Source of the DNA: an uncultured delta proteobacterium
Lineage (GTDB): Bacteria > Myxococcota_A > UBA9160 > JAFDET01
DNA length: 64,000 bases
Reading direction: 5' to 3'
NCBI GenBank assembly: GCA_947259215.1
Contig: CAMYLJ010000039.1
Coordinates: 1-64,000 of the forward strand
Below are positions 9,234 through 21,731 of this stretch, one piece after another. The position numbers and the translations under genes were made by a program. Numbering within the stretch: the stretch's first letter is position 1; every line of letters begins with the position of its first letter. Below the pieces are notes generated by a model that saw only the letters and a program-made list of their open reading frames with translations, searched no databases and was not told where the DNA came from.

Positions 9234-10022
9234 ATGAAGAAGTCCAAGAGCGAATACTCCATCCAGACCGTGGTGAACGCGCTGCGCGTGCTGGAAGCCT
9301 TCGAGCACGTGGACGAGCTCGGTGTCACCGAGCTCTCGCGCCACCTCGACCTGCACAAGAACAACGTGTTTCGGTTGCTCGCGACCCTGGAGATGAAGGG
9401 GTACATCGAGCAGGTGGACGACGGCCCCTATCGGCTCGGAACCCGCTGTCTCGAGCTGGGGAGCTCCTACCGCCGCGCTGGCGGAAATCTGTTGGGTCGG
9501 GCGGCGCCCGTGCTGGACGCGCTGGCACACGAGACCTCGGAGACCGTGCACCTGGCGGTGTTGCGGGACTTCGAAGTGGTCCACCTGGACGCGCGCGAAT
9601 CCGGCCAGACCGTGCGGGTCGGCGCCCGCCTGGGCCATCGGCTGCCCGTCCACTGTACGGCCCTCGGAAAGGTGCTGGTCGGCTGCGCGGGCGAGGACGT
9701 CCTGCGGGACTACGATCGCTGGCTGGCCGAGCAGCGCGGGCTGGAGCGTCGGACCGGGGCCACCATCCTCGACCGCGACAAGCTCTTCGAGCACCTCCAG
9801 GGCGTGGGCGTCCGGCGCCTGGCGGTCGACGTGGAGGAGTGCGACGAAGGCCTCTCCTGCGCGTCGGCGCCCGTCTTCGAGCAGCCCGGACGCCTGGTGG
9901 CCGCCCTTTCGGTCTCCGCGCCCACCTTGCGACACGACTCCGACAGCGTCCACGCGCGGCTCGCGCCGGCGGTGATCGCCGCCGCCCAGCAGCTCTCCAG
10001 CCAGCTGGGTCACAGCGGCTAG
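9234..10022 (+). CDS. IclR-family transcriptional regulator
   Basis: DNA-binding regulator of the IclR family, which usually controls catabolic operons in response to small organic acids. From the ATG at 9234 it has 262 residues: an N-terminal winged helix (SIQTVVNALRVLEAFEHVDE, with recognition region HLDLHKNNVFRLL) and the C-terminal effector domain with HLAVLRDFEVVHLD, LPVHCTALGKVLV and a final FGLSVSAP-like strand (VAALSVSAP). An in-frame ATG at 9111 would add 41 residues that do not look like the family. It stands directly upstream of an acyl-CoA dehydrogenase, its most likely target. Confidence 0.9.
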   Translation: MKKSKSEYSIQTVVNALRVLEAFEHVDELGVTELSRHLDLHKNNVFRLLATLEMKGYIEQVDDGPYRLGTRCLELGSSYRRAGGNLLGRAAPVLDALAHETSETVHLAVLRDFEVVHLDARESGQTVRVGARLGHRLPVHCTALGKVLVGCAGEDVLRDYDRWLAEQRGLERRTGATILDRDKLFEHLQGVGVRRLAVDVEECDEGLSCASAPVFEQPGRLVAALSVSAPTLRHDSDSVHARLAPAVIAAAQQLSSQLGHSG

Positions 10023-10114
10023 CAGGTCGACCCAAGACGCAGTCCTGCCGGCCTCGCTTGCGCGTGCCCGCCCACAGCCTACCCTGACTAACTGCGCGGA
10101 ATCGCGGCAAGAAA

Positions 10115-10127
10115 TGACTTCCAGTCA
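10115..10127. promoter_or_regulatory. Small inverted repeat before the acyl-CoA dehydrogenase
   Basis: TGACT-TCC-AGTCA is a perfect 5-bp inverted repeat 18 bases upstream of the acyl-CoA dehydrogenase ATG. A further TGACT copy lies at 10085-10089. It could be an operator for the adjacent IclR protein, but the arms are short and this rests on position alone. Confidence 0.25.
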
Positions 10128-10145
10128 GGATTCGAGGGTAGCCCC

Positions 10146-11285
<1,140 letters not shown>

Positions 11286-11332
11286 GGAGTCCGGGGCGAG
11301 GGCGGAGCGGGGGCTCGCTCACCCTCAGCCTT

Positions 11333-11351
11333 CGCGGGGCTTCGCCCCGCG
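11333..11351 (+). terminator. GC-rich hairpin after the acyl-CoA dehydrogenase
   Basis: CGCGGGGC-TTC-GCCCCGCG makes a perfect 8-bp stem with a UUCG-like tight loop, 47 bases after the stop. There is no T-run afterwards, so it may act as a weak terminator or RNA 3'-end stabiliser rather than a classic intrinsic terminator. Confidence 0.4.
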
Positions 11352-11531
11352 GCCAGACGAGACCGAGCCTCCGGAGTCCCGCCGAGCCACGGAGCCGCGC
11401 GGCGCGGAGCCCTAACCCACCGGAATTACACACGGAACCACGTCGACTCGGCGATATTCGTCTGGTAAGATGAGCGGCTCGCCGCGAGGCGCCACGGCGC
11501 GGGCGCCTGATCACGGGAAAGGACCAAGCGG

Positions 11532-12818
11532 GTGATCACCAGGGAACAGGCTCTGGCGTACCACGCCCAGGGCAGGCCGGGGAAGGTGAAGGTGGTGCCC
11601 ACGAAGCCCACCGTCACCCAGGACGACCTGTCCATGGCTTACACCCCTGGGGTCGCCGAGCCCTGCCGCGAGATCGCCAAGGATCCGAACGCCGCCTTCC
11701 GCTACACGGCCCGCGGCAACCTGGTCGCGGTCGTGACCAACGGCACCGCGGTGCTCGGCCTCGGGAACATCGGGGCGCTGGCAGGCAAGCCCGTGATGGA
11801 GGGCAAGGCGGTCCTCTTCAAGCGCTTCGCCGACGTCGATGTCTTCGACATCGAGGTGGACAGCGAGGATCCGGCAAACGTGATCCGCGTCTGCGAGCTG
11901 ATCGCGCCCACCTTCGGGGGCATCAACCTCGAGGACATCCGGGCGCCGGAGTGCTTCGAGATCGAGGAGCGGCTGGTCGAGAGCCTGGACATCCCGGTCT
12001 TCCACGACGACCAGCACGGCACGGCCATCATCTCGGGCGCGGCCTTCCTGAACGCGCTGGAGATCACCGGGCGCCGGATCGAGGAGACGCGCGTCGTCTT
12101 CTCGGGAGCCGGCGCGTCCGGGATCGCCTGCGCGCGCCTCTACCGCGATCTCGGTGTGCTGCCCGAGAACATCGTGCTGGCGGACACACGCGGGGTCATC
12201 TACCAGGGCCGCCGTGAGGGCATGAACCCCTACAAGGCGGAGTTCGCGTCCGCGCGGCCCGAGCGCACCCTGGCCGAGGCGCTCGAGGGCGCCGACGTCT
12301 TCGTCGGCCTTTCATCGGCCGGCCTGGTTACGCCCGACATGGTCCGCGCCATGGCGAAGAACCCGATCATCTTCGCCATGGCGAACCCGGATCCGGAGAT
12401 CCTGCCCGACCAGGTGGCCGAGGTGCGCGACGACGCCATCATGGCCACGGGCCGCTCGGATTTCTCCAACCAGGTGAACAACGTGCTCGGCTTCCCGTTC
12501 ATCTTCCGCGGCGCCCTGGACGTGCGCGCGCGCTGCATCAACGAGCCGATGAAGCAGGCGGCGGTGAACGCCCTGGCGGAGCTCGCGCGGCGCGGCGAGG
12601 CCATCCCCGAGGTCGTGCGCCGCGCCTACCCGCACGACCACTTCGACTTCGGACCCCACTACATCATCCCCAAGCCCTTCGATCCGCGCGTGCTCCTCTA
12701 CGTGGCGCCCGCGGTGGCGTCCGCCGCCATGGAGAGCGGCGTGGCGCGGACCCAGATCGATCTCGCCGAGTACGGCGAGCGACTCGAGCAGATCGTCGGC
12801 GATCTCGCGAACCTCTGA
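11532..12818 (+). CDS. NAD(P)-dependent malic enzyme
   Basis: Oxidatively decarboxylates malate to pyruvate, supplying NAD(P)H and linking the TCA cycle to pyruvate. The 428-residue protein has only the malic and NAD-binding domains. Visible motifs are [13 protein letters not shown], the [15 protein letters not shown] lysine region, [10 protein letters not shown] for metal binding and [10 protein letters not shown] as the nucleotide loop. It lacks the phosphotransacetylase-like C-terminal domain found in the MaeB form. The start is a GTG. It is followed 16 bases later by the carboxylase genes. Conversion of propionyl-CoA through methylmalonyl-CoA to succinate and malate would give a route to pyruvate. 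Confidence 0.93.
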   Translation: MITREQALAYHAQGRPGKVKVVPTKPTVTQDDLSMAYTPGVAEPCREIAKDPNAAFRYTARGNLVAVVTNGTAVLGLGNIGALAGKPVMEGKAVLFKRFADVDVFDIEVDSEDPANVIRVCELIAPTFGGINLEDIRAPECFEIEERLVESLDIPVFHDDQHGTAIISGAAFLNALEITGRRIEETRVVFSGAGASGIACARLYRDLGVLPENIVLADTRGVIYQGRREGMNPYKAEFASARPERTLAEALEGADVFVGLSSAGLVTPDMVRAMAKNPIIFAMANPDPEILPDQVAEVRDDAIMATGRSDFSNQVNNVLGFPFIFRGALDVRARCINEPMKQAAVNALAELARRGEAIPEVVRRAYPHDHFDFGPHYIIPKPFDPRVLLYVAPAVASAAMESGVARTQIDLAEYGERLEQIVGDLANL

Positions 12819-12834
12819 TCAGCGGAACCCCATC

Positions 12835-14385
12835 ATGGCCCTGGAACAGAAGATCAAGAAGCTGGAGGAACTGAACGCGCAGGCGTTGCTCGGGGGCGGC
12901 GAGGAGCGCATCGAGCGCCAGCACGCCCAGGGCAAGCTGACTGCGCGGGAACGGATCGAGCTGCTGCTCGACCCGGGCACCTTCGTCGAGACCGACAAGT
13001 TCGTGGTCCATCGTTGCACGGACTTCGACATGCAGGAGAAGCGGTTCCTCGGCGACGGCGTGGTGACCGGCTACGGGCGCATCGACGGCCGCCAGGTGTT
13101 CCTCTTCGCCCAGGACTTCACCGTCTTCGGCGGTAGCCTGTCCGGAGCCTTTGCCGAGAAGATCTGCAAGGTGATGGACCTGGCGGCCAAGGTCGGCGCG
13201 CCCTTCATCGGGCTGAACGACGGCGCCGGGGCGCGTATCCAGGAGGGCGTCGTCTCGCTCGGCGGCTACGGCGACGTCTTCCTACGCAACGTGATGCAGT
13301 CCGGCGTGATTCCCCAGATCTCGGCCATCATGGGGCCGTGCGCCGGCGGTGCGGTCTACTCGCCCGCCATGACCGACTTCATCCTGATGGTGAAGAACAC
13401 GAGCAACATGTTCATCACCGGTCCGGACGTCATCAAGACCGTGACCCACGAAGAGGTGACGTCCGAGGAGCTGGGCGGCGCCATGACCCACGCCTCGAAG
13501 AGCGGCGTCTGCCACTTCGCCACGGCGAGCGAGGAGGAGTGCCTGCAGCTGATCCGCAGCCTGGTCTCCTTCATCCCCCAGAACAACCTGGAGGATCCGC
13601 CCTTCGTGCCCACGGAGGACGATTCCCACCGTCAGGACCCGCGCCTGCACGCCCTGGTGCCCGACGAGCCCACCAAGCCCTACGACATCCGCGAGCTGAT
13701 CCAGATCGTGGTGGACGAGGGGAACTTCCTCGAGGTGCACGGCAACTGGGCCAAGAACATCGTGGTGGGCTTCGGGCGCTTCGGCGGCCGTTCGGTGGGC
13801 ATCGTGGCCAACCAGCCCGCCTTCCTGGCCGGCTGCCTGGACATCGACGCCTCCAAGAAGGCCGCCCGCTTCGTGCGCTTCTGCGACGCCTTCAACCTGC
13901 CCATCGTGACCTTCGTCGACGTGCCCGGCTTCCTGCCGGGGACCGAGCAGGAGTACGGCGGCATCATCACCCACGGCTCGAAGCTGCTCTACGCCTTCGC
14001 CGAGGCCACGGTGCCCAAGGTCACCTTGATCACGCGCAAGGCGTACGGCGGCGCCTACGTGGTCATGAGCAGCAAGCACATCCGCGCCGACGTGAACCTG
14101 GCGTACCCCACGGCGGAGCTGGCCGTGATGGGTCCCGACGGCGCGGTGAACATCGTCTTCCGCAACGAGCTCAAGGCGGCGTCGGACCCGGACGCGCGCA
14201 AGGAGGAGCTGGTGGCGGACTACCGCGAGAACTTCGCCAGTCCCTACAAGGCGGCGGAGCTCGGCTACATCGACGAGGTGATCCCGCCCGAGGAGACCCG
14301 GCCGCGGATCATCGCCGCGCTGGAGATGCTCTCCACCAAGCGCGACAGCAATCCCCCCAAGAAGCACGGAAACGTCCCCCTGTGA
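12835..14385 (+). CDS. pccB: Propionyl-CoA/acyl-CoA carboxylase, beta (carboxyltransferase) subunit
   Basis: Transfers CO2 from carboxybiotin to an acyl-CoA, most likely propionyl-CoA giving methylmalonyl-CoA. The 516 residues have the two crotonase-fold halves. The N-terminal half has [38 protein letters not shown] and [14 protein letters not shown]. The C-terminal half has [40 protein letters not shown] and [17 protein letters not shown]. The long single chain and these motifs match PccB and methylmalonyl-CoA decarboxylase alpha; the biotin carboxylase gene that follows supports a carboxylase. The stop overlaps the next gene (GTGA). Confidence 0.93.
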   Translation: MALEQKIKKLEELNAQALLGGGEERIERQHAQGKLTARERIELLLDPGTFVETDKFVVHRCTDFDMQEKRFLGDGVVTGYGRIDGRQVFLFAQDFTVFGGSLSGAFAEKICKVMDLAAKVGAPFIGLNDGAGARIQEGVVSLGGYGDVFLRNVMQSGVIPQISAIMGPCAGGAVYSPAMTDFILMVKNTSNMFITGPDVIKTVTHEEVTSEELGGAMTHASKSGVCHFATASEEECLQLIRSLVSFIPQNNLEDPPFVPTEDDSHRQDPRLHALVPDEPTKPYDIRELIQIVVDEGNFLEVHGNWAKNIVVGFGRFGGRSVGIVANQPAFLAGCLDIDASKKAARFVRFCDAFNLPIVTFVDVPGFLPGTEQEYGGIITHGSKLLYAFAEATVPKVTLITRKAYGGAYVVMSSKHIRADVNLAYPTAELAVMGPDGAVNIVFRNELKAASDPDARKEELVADYRENFASPYKAAELGYIDEVIPPEETRPRIIAALEMLSTKRDSNPPKKHGNVPL

Positions 14386-15905
14386 GCTTCCAGAAGATCC
14401 TGATCGCGAACCGCGGCGAGATCGCGGTGCGCACGACCCGCGCCTGCCACGAGATGGGCATCCGCGTGGTGGCCGTCTACTCGGACGTCGACCGTGACGC
14501 GCTGCACGTGCGCTACGCCGACGAGGCCTATCCCTGTGGACCGCCGCCGGCCGCCGAGTCCTACCTGGTGATGGACCGGATCCTCGAGATCGCCAAGAAG
14601 AGCGGCGCCGAGGCGATCCACCCCGGCTACGGCTTCCTGGCCGAGAACGGCGAGTTCGCCGACCGATGCGCGGCGGAGGGGATCACCTTCATCGGCCCGA
14701 CGGGAGCGGTGATGCGCCAGATGGGCGACAAGGTCACCGCACGCCAGACCATGGAGAAGGCCGGCGTCCCGATCGTCCCCGGCACCACCGAGCGCCTCAG
14801 CGACGAGGCCGCGACCCGCTGGATCCAGGACGTGGGTCCGCCGGTGATGGTGAAGGCCAGCGCGGGCGGCGGCGGCAAGGGCATGCGGCTGGTGCGCGAG
14901 GAGAAGGAGATCGCCCAGGCGTTGGCGCGGGCGCGCAGCGAGGCCAAGGCGTCCTTCGGCGACGATTCGCTCTACGTGGAGAAGTTCATCGAGGAGCCGC
15001 GCCACATCGAGATCCAGGTGCTCGCCGACGGCCACGGGGGCGCGATCCACCTGGGGGAGCGGGAGTGCTCGATCCAGCGCCGGCACCAGAAGGTGATCGA
15101 GGAGGCGCCCGCAAACGGAATCACGCCCAAGGTCCGCGCCCGGATGGGCGAGGCCGCGGTCGCCGCCGCCAACGCCGTTGGCTACCAGGGCGCCGGCACC
15201 TGCGAGTTCCTGATGGGCGCCGACGGCAAGTTCTACTTCCTGGAGATGAACACGCGCGTCCAGGTGGAGCACGCCATCACCGAGGCGGTGACCGGCATCG
15301 ACATCGTGAAGGCCATGATCCGGGTCGCCGCGGGCGAGCCGCTCGGCATCGAGCAGGACGAGGTCCGGATCTCGGGCCATGCCATCGAGGCGCGCATCTA
15401 CGCCGAGGACCCGGAGAAGGGCTTCCTGCCCTCGCCTGGCGACATCGCGGTGTACCGGCCCGCCGGCGGGATCGGCGTGCGCGTCGACAGCGGCGTCTAC
15501 CAGGGCGCGCGGGTGACGCCGCACTACGACCCCATGGTGGCCAAGCTGATCACCTGGGGCGCGGACCGCGGCGAGGCCATCGACCGCATGAAGCGCGCGC
15601 TGGGCGAATTCGTGGTGCAGGGCATCAAGACCTCGATCCCGTTCCACCAGAAGGTCATGCGACACCCGGTCTTCCTGGCCGGCCACTACGACACCGGTTT
15701 CGTGGACGAACACATGGCCGGCGGCATGGGCGAGCCCGAGGAGCCCGGGGACCAGCGACGCGTGGCGCTGATGATGGCGGCCATCGCCGCCTACCGGCGC
15801 GACAAGGCGCAGGCCGAGCGTGTGCGCTCGCTGGTGAGCGGAGGCGACGCGGCGCCGTGGCGGAGCTTCGGCCGGCGCAGCCAGATGCGGGGCAATCTGC
15901 GGTGA
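14382..15905 (+). CDS. pccA: Biotin carboxylase subunit of the acyl-CoA carboxylase
   Basis: ATP-grasp enzyme that carboxylates the biotin of the carrier protein with bicarbonate. From the overlapping GTG ([20 protein letters not shown]) it has 507 residues. Motifs are [10 protein letters not shown], the glycine-rich ATP loop [33 protein letters not shown] and [18 protein letters not shown], where AccC-type enzymes usually have LQVEHPVTE. It ends with an extra region of about 60 residues after the BC core, but the biotin domain is a separate gene. The stop overlaps the start of that gene (GTGA), so the three subunits are coupled. Confidence 0.93.
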   Translation: MSFQKILIANRGEIAVRTTRACHEMGIRVVAVYSDVDRDALHVRYADEAYPCGPPPAAESYLVMDRILEIAKKSGAEAIHPGYGFLAENGEFADRCAAEGITFIGPTGAVMRQMGDKVTARQTMEKAGVPIVPGTTERLSDEAATRWIQDVGPPVMVKASAGGGGKGMRLVREEKEIAQALARARSEAKASFGDDSLYVEKFIEEPRHIEIQVLADGHGGAIHLGERECSIQRRHQKVIEEAPANGITPKVRARMGEAAVAAANAVGYQGAGTCEFLMGADGKFYFLEMNTRVQVEHAITEAVTGIDIVKAMIRVAAGEPLGIEQDEVRISGHAIEARIYAEDPEKGFLPSPGDIAVYRPAGGIGVRVDSGVYQGARVTPHYDPMVAKLITWGADRGEAIDRMKRALGEFVVQGIKTSIPFHQKVMRHPVFLAGHYDTGFVDEHMAGGMGEPEEPGDQRRVALMMAAIAAYRRDKAQAERVRSLVSGGDAAPWRSFGRRSQMRGNLR

Positions 15906-16426
15906 ACTACCTGGTCGGAGAGAAGAAGGGAGAACGGACCACCGTCGGCCTCCACGAGGTCGGCGAGGGGGTCTACGAGGTCAGCCTGGACGGCCAGACC
16001 GTTCGCGTGGATCTGGTGAAGAGCGGTCCCACGATCTACTCGCTGATCGAGGAAGGCCGCCAGTGGGAGGTGAGCGTCGACGAGAAGGGCGCCCACGGCT
16101 TCGACCTGCTGGTGGGCGGCGCGCTCTTCCACCTGGAGGCGGAGGACGAGCGCAGCGGACGCCTGGCCCAGGCGACCAAGGTCACGGCGTCGGGGCCCCA
16201 GGCCGTGACGGCCGAGATGCCGGGCAAGGTGATCAAGCTGAACAAGGCGGTCGGCGACTCCGTGTCCGCGGGCGAGGGCGTGGTGATCCTCGAGGCCATG
16301 AAGATGGAGAACGAGATCCCCTCGCCGATCGACGGTCGCATCAGAGAGATTGCGGTTGCCGAGGGAGACACCGTCGAGAGCGGTGCTCCCCTCTTCACCG
16401 TCGAGCCCCCGCCCGACGCCGGCTGA
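15902..16426 (+). CDS. Biotin carboxyl carrier protein of the acyl-CoA carboxylase
   Basis: A 174-residue carrier subunit. The C-terminal biotinyl domain (about 95-168) has TAEMPGKVIKLNKAVGDSV and the biotinylation motif EAMKMEN, whose second Lys carries biotin. The N-terminal part (YLVGEKKGE to FHLEAEDE) resembles the BT-type linker seen in PccA alpha chains. So the usual single-chain PccA alpha appears here as two genes. The GTG start overlaps the biotin carboxylase stop. Confidence 0.92.
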   Translation: MNYLVGEKKGERTTVGLHEVGEGVYEVSLDGQTVRVDLVKSGPTIYSLIEEGRQWEVSVDEKGAHGFDLLVGGALFHLEAEDERSGRLAQATKVTASGPQAVTAEMPGKVIKLNKAVGDSVSAGEGVVILEAMKMENEIPSPIDGRIREIAVAEGDTVESGAPLFTVEPPPDAG

Positions 16427-16444
16427 CGGAACCATCCCGCGCCC

Positions 16445-17386
16445 ATGCGGCGGATCCTGCTCGACACCGACATCGGCAGCGACGTGGACGACGCCCTGGC
16501 GCTGGGGCTGGTGCTGGCCTCGCCGGGGGCGTTGCGGCTCGAGGCGGTGACCACCGTCGGGGCGGACACGCGGCTGCGTGCGCGCCTGGCGGCCCGCCTC
16601 CTCGCCCTGGCGGGCTGCGACGGCGTGGACGTCTGCGCCGGCGAGCGGGAGCCGCTGCTGCGGCCCGGGCGCTTTGGCTGGTTCCGTCACGAGGAGGCGA
16701 TGCTCGGGGAGGGCCCGGACGCGCCGATCTCTGACGAGCCGGCGCCGGAACGCATCGTGCGCGCCGCCCGCGAGGTGCCGGGCCTCGAGCTCGTGGCCAT
16801 CGGACCCCTGACCAACCTGGCCCGGGCCGTGGCGCTGGACTCCGAGCTGCCGCGGCGGGTGGCCGGCCTCAGCATCATGGGCGGCCACATCCGACAGGTG
16901 CGGATCGGCGAGCACGTCTGCGCGCCGGGCATCGACTACAACCTCTGCTCCGATCCCGAAGCCAGCGTGGCGGTGCTCGGGGCCGGCTTCGCGACGACCC
17001 TCGTCACGGCCGACGTCACGCTGCAGACCTGGATGCAGAGCGCGGACCTGGAGCGTCTGGAGAGCCGCGGCCCGCTGGCTCGCTCCCTGGCGGCGCAGGT
17101 GCGGATCTGGGAGCCGGTGCAGCGGGAGCTCTTCACCGGCCTGGGCGGCACGGTGGCGGAGACCAACGTGGCCTACCTGCACGATCCCCTCACCGTGCAG
17201 GCGCTCCTCGATCCCGCCTGCCTGCGCTTCGAGACCCTGCGCATCCTGCCGACCATCGCGGACGGCGTCCTGCGCACCCTGGAGCTGGATCCCGCCCTCG
17301 GCATCGGCGCCGAGATGCGCGTGGCCACCGAGGTGGACTCCGAGGCCGCCCGCGACGCGATCGTGGAGCCGCTACTGGGTCTGTAG
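16445..17386 (+). CDS. Inosine/uridine-preferring nucleoside hydrolase
   Basis: Hydrolyses the N-glycosidic bond of ribonucleosides for salvage. The 313-residue protein begins MRRILLDTDIGSDVDDALAL, the calcium-binding aspartate cluster, in a variant with two more residues than the common DxDPGxDD. Further hallmarks are ELVAIGPLTNLARA, GIDYNLCSDPEAS and the late LHDPLTV. It lies 18 bases after the carrier-protein gene on the same strand; a functional link to that gene is not obvious. It converges with tatC and overlaps it by 15 bases. Confidence 0.92.
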   Translation: MRRILLDTDIGSDVDDALALGLVLASPGALRLEAVTTVGADTRLRARLAARLLALAGCDGVDVCAGEREPLLRPGRFGWFRHEEAMLGEGPDAPISDEPAPERIVRAAREVPGLELVAIGPLTNLARAVALDSELPRRVAGLSIMGGHIRQVRIGEHVCAPGIDYNLCSDPEASVAVLGAGFATTLVTADVTLQTWMQSADLERLESRGPLARSLAAQVRIWEPVQRELFTGLGGTVAETNVAYLHDPLTVQALLDPACLRFETLRILPTIADGVLRTLELDPALGIGAEMRVATEVDSEAARDAIVEPLLGL

Positions 17387-18127
17387 GTCGGCGGCCGAGT
17401 TGCGCGCGCGCCGTCCGCCGAAGAGCCAGGCCGCGGCGATCCCGACGAAGTAGAGCACCACCAAGGGCACGGCCAGGAAGACCTGGCTCACCACGTCCGC
17501 CGGCGTCAGGATCGCGCCCGCCACGAAGGCGAAGAGCACCGAGTACGGGCTCCAGGCCAGCAGCTGCCGCGTGCTCACGATGCCGGCCGCGGAGAGGAAG
17601 AACACCAGCACGGGTAGCTCGAAGGCCACGCCGAACGCCAGGAAGAGCCGCGTCGTCACGCCGAAGACCTCGCGCATGGTCCAGGCCGACTCCACGAACT
17701 CGCTCTCGAAGCCCTGGAAGAACTGGAACATCAGCGGGAACACGATCTGGTGCCCGAAGACGCAGCCCGTCAGGAAGAGCAGGGTGGAGATGGCGACGAA
17801 GGGCAGGGCCACGCGCTTCTCGCGGGCGTAGAGGCCCGGCGACACGAACGCCCAGAGCTGCCAGAAGATCACGGGCAGGGCCAGCACGAGGCCGCCCAGC
17901 AGTGCGCTCTTCAGGTAGGTGAAGAAGATCTCCGTGGGCGCGATGGCCTGGAGCTGCCTGCCCCCGGGCGCCAGCGCGCCGAGCGCGGGCTGGAGCAGCA
18001 CCGCGAAGATCTGCTCCTTGAAGTTCCAGGCGGCGGCGACGCCGATCCCCCAGGCGATCAGGAGCCGGAAGAGCCGGGTGCGCAGCTCGGCCAGGTGCTC
18101 GGTCAGCGGCTGGGCGCCGTCGTCCAT
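17372..18127 (-). CDS. tatC: Sec-independent protein translocase TatC
   Basis: Polytopic inner-membrane receptor for twin-arginine signal peptides. The 251-residue product has an N-terminal PLTEHLAELRTRLFRLLIAW (the conserved HLxELRxR motif) and about six hydrophobic segments, including FFTYLKSALLGGLVLALPVI and FGVAFELPVLVFFL. The internal ATG at 18125-18127 shares one base with the tatA stop (TGATG) and gives the family size; the open frame upstream is not TatC-like. Confidence 0.95.
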   Translation of the reverse strand: MDDGAQPLTEHLAELRTRLFRLLIAWGIGVAAAWNFKEQIFAVLLQPALGALAPGGRQLQAIAPTEIFFTYLKSALLGGLVLALPVIFWQLWAFVSPGLYAREKRVALPFVAISTLLFLTGCVFGHQIVFPLMFQFFQGFESEFVESAWTMREVFGVTTRLFLAFGVAFELPVLVFFLSAAGIVSTRQLLAWSPYSVLFAFVAGAILTPADVVSQVFLAVPLVVLYFVGIAAAWLFGGRRARNSAADLQTQ

Positions 18128-18432
18128 CAGGCCTTGTTGGCCTCGGCGTCGACCTCGGCTCCGGCCTCGGCCCGCTTCGGCGTCTCGTCCGGCGCCGATT
18201 CCTTCGCCCGGGAGGGCTCGTCCGTCTCGGCCGCCGGCTTCGGCGTGTCCGGCTCCGGCCGCTCGGGGACGTCCGAGACGTCGAGATGAGAGCGCAGCTC
18301 GTGCGAGGCGCGGCGGAACTCGGCCAGGCCGCGGCCCAGGGAGCGGGCCAGCTCCGGAAGGCGCTTCGGCCCGAAGACCAGCAGCGCGATCACGAGAATG
18401 ACGAGCAGCTCCTGGAATCCGATGCCGAACAT
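18127..18432 (-). CDS. tatA: Sec-independent translocase TatA/TatB family protein
   Basis: A 101-residue single-span protein: [20 protein letters not shown], then the [20 protein letters not shown] hinge and amphipathic helix, and a long Pro/Glu/Ala-rich acidic tail. It forms the Tat pore or, if TatB-like, the receptor with TatC. The FGPKRLPEL hinge is shared by TatA and deltaproteobacterial TatB-like proteins, so the A/B choice is open; only one such gene is present here. It is coupled to tatC by a one-base overlap. Confidence 0.9.
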   Translation of the reverse strand: MFGIGFQELLVILVIALLVFGPKRLPELARSLGRGLAEFRRASHELRSHLDVSDVPERPEPDTPKPAAETDEPSRAKESAPDETPKRAEAGAEVDAEANKA

Positions 18433-18473
18433 GAAGGTACCGTCCGGACTCTAGGTGAGCGGGATGCCCGTAG

Positions 18474-18881
18474 CTACGCGCTACGCCGGCGTCGCGCCGC
18501 CGCCGGGCGCCGCACGCGGACCAGGGCCGGCCGCCGGGGCTCGAGCGACTCGAGCCCCAGGCGCCAGCCGCCCTCGCCCTCCCGGCACGACGCGACGCGC
18601 ACCAGGCAATCGGACGTCGGCCGGCCGTCGATGCGGGGCAGGGTGAGGCGAAGCAGTGATCCGATCGGAAGCTCGCGATCGACCTCGAGGCACGTCCCCG
18701 AGGCCGACCCGTCGCGGAGGAATCCCACCCGCCAGCCCCGGGCCGAGACCCGGGGATAGGGGCAGTATTCCACCGCCCGGATCCAGGCTTCGCGGGCCTC
18801 CCAGCACGCGTCGCCCGTGCGAGCTCCGTCACCTCCGTGCCCCCCCCAGAACACCGGAAGTCCGATCGCTGCTTCGCTCAC
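18474..18881 (-). CDS. PilZ-like domain protein
   Basis: A 135-residue protein. Residues about 50-120 resemble a PilZ beta-barrel: DGSASGTCLEVDRELPIGSL fits the D/N-x-S-x-x-G motif and a late strand reads GGWRLGLESLEP. The usual RxxxR motif before the barrel is not clear, so c-di-GMP binding is uncertain. The GTG start overlaps the stop of the HD-GYP gene (GTGA). HD-GYP proteins degrade c-di-GMP and PilZ domains bind it, so the pairing makes sense; that function is inferred. The C-terminus is a run of Arg/Ala residues. Confidence 0.5.
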   Translation of the reverse strand: MSEAAIGLPVFWGGHGGDGARTGDACWEAREAWIRAVEYCPYPRVSARGWRVGFLRDGSASGTCLEVDRELPIGSLLRLTLPRIDGRPTSDCLVRVASCREGEGGWRLGLESLEPRRPALVRVRRPAAARRRRSA

Positions 18882-20077
18882 CTCTGCGCTCCCCCTATCC
18901 GCACCGACGGCACGGCCGACGCCGAATCCGGCGCCGTGGTACTCGCGATCACGTCGGCCAGCACGTCGAGCTCGACGTCCGACGCGCGGCTCTCCAGGAT
19001 CGCGAGAAACTCCTTGGCGAGATCCGGGTCGAACTGCGTGCCCGCGCAGCGTCGGATCTCGGCCAGCGCCTCCTGCCGCGGCTTGGCCCGGCGGTAGGGG
19101 CGGTCGCTCGTCATGGCGTCGTAGACGTCCGCCAGCTGGACGATCCGGGCGGCCAGCGGGACGTCCTCGCGGGCCAGCCCGTCGGGATAGCCGGTGCCGT
19201 CCCAGCGCTCGTGGTGGTGGCGCACCGCGCTGTTCACCTCGGACGCGATGGCCAGGGGCTCGACCAGGCGGGCGCCCACCTCCGGGTGCGCCCGGATCAC
19301 GTCCCGCTCCTGGTCGTCCAGGGGCCCGGGCTTGGCCAGCACCCTCTCCGGGACGCCCACCTTCCCGACATCGTGGATGAAAGCAGAAATGCGAACGTGC
19401 TCTCGTTGCTGCGCCGAGAGGCAGAGCCGGTCCGCCAGCAGCCCCGCGTAGTACGCCGTCCGGCGCGCGTGGCCGATCATGAAGATGTCCTTGGCCTCGA
19501 TGGTCTCGGAGAGCACCTCGAGCATGCCGAGCACCTGGAGCTGACCTTCGTTGTCGTTGCCCGCGGGCGCGCTGTCGATGATGGCCCTGAGCTGCTGCTG
19601 CATGGCGGGGCTCTGCGCCAGGTCCCGGAGCACGGTCCGGACCTCCCGCTCCCGACCCACCGCTGCGCCCACCGCGTCCAGGAAGTCGACCAGGCGCTGG
19701 CGGTTTCGCTGGCGCGAGAGGGCGCGGGTCACCGCCGCCGTCACCTGCACCACGTCGAAGGGCTTCTGGAGGTAGTCCGCCACGCCGAGCCGGACGGCCT
19801 CGCTGGCGGACTCCAGCGTGCCCCAGCCGGTGATGATGATGACCTCGGTTGCCGGGAACTCCCGGCGCACGGTGCGCATCAGCTCGTCGCCCTTGATCCC
19901 GGGCATGTTGAGGTCGATCGTGACCAGGTCGACGTCGCTGGTGCGGAGGATCTCGAGGGCTTCTGCGCCGGTGTCGGCGGTGAGGACCTGGTAGCTGGGC
20001 TTCAGGATGATGCGGAGCGACTCGCGCGGGCCGCGCTCGTCGTCGACTACGAGGATCGTCGTGCGGCTGCGATCCAT
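18878..20077 (-). CDS. Response regulator with HD-GYP phosphodiesterase domain
   Basis: A 399-residue RpfG-like protein. Receiver domain at 1-120 with DD at 12-13, phospho-acceptor Asp55 (TIDLNMPG) and Lys105. HD-GYP domain about 185-370 with HDVGKVGVPE (His235-Asp236) and HHERWDGTGYPDG at 288-300, the full GYP motif, so c-di-GMP hydrolysis is expected. The ATG at 20075-20077 follows a GGGGA-type ribosome site. It has its own sigma-54 promoter 35 bases upstream and follows the NtrC-type activator gene, which may drive it. The stop overlaps the PilZ-like gene. Confidence 0.94.
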   Translation of the reverse strand: MDRSRTTILVVDDERGPRESLRIILKPSYQVLTADTGAEALEILRTSDVDLVTIDLNMPGIKGDELMRTVRREFPATEVIIITGWGTLESASEAVRLGVADYLQKPFDVVQVTAAVTRALSRQRNRQRLVDFLDAVGAAVGREREVRTVLRDLAQSPAMQQQLRAIIDSAPAGNDNEGQLQVLGMLEVLSETIEAKDIFMIGHARRTAYYAGLLADRLCLSAQQREHVRISAFIHDVGKVGVPERVLAKPGPLDDQERDVIRAHPEVGARLVEPLAIASEVNSAVRHHHERWDGTGYPDGLAREDVPLAARIVQLADVYDAMTSDRPYRRAKPRQEALAEIRRCAGTQFDPDLAKEFLAILESRASDVELDVLADVIASTTAPDSASAVPSVRIGGAQR

Positions 20078-20111
20078 GGACTCCCCGTTGTCCCTCCGGC
20101 GGCCCGGAGAG

Positions 20112-20127
20112 AGCAACCCCCGTGCCA
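20112..20127 (-). promoter_or_regulatory. Sigma-54 promoter of the HD-GYP gene
   Basis: The minus strand reads TGGCACGGGGGTTGCT, a perfect match to the -24/-12 consensus, 35 bases upstream of the HD-GYP ATG. It lies in the 222-base gap (20078-20299) after the NtrC-type gene. The rest of that gap has no gene; it includes TTGCCGGCGTCTTGCCGG-like GC-rich repeats on the minus strand that might be activator sites. Confidence 0.85.
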
Positions 20128-20299
20128 GCTCAGCGAGACGCGGGCCCGCCTGCCCGCAACAGCCCGGAACAACGGGGAAAATTCTGGAAGATTTGCTTTG
20201 GACGCGTTCTGGCGGGGCCGGCAAGACGCCGGCAACCCCGTTCCGGTCGGAACACCCCGAGCGACCTCCGGCCCGCAAGCCGTTGGAAGAGAGGGGATT

Positions 20300-21694
<1,395 letters not shown>

Positions 21695-21731
21695 GCGGGA
21701 AAGCGTACCACGGGGCGCACGCCGGGCCCGG

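Noticed and set aside
21695-21731. Gap between the kinase fusion and NtrC-type gene as a promoter site
   Set aside because: Only 37 bases, with TGGTAC-like sequence lacking a -12 box; the two genes are more likely co-transcribed.
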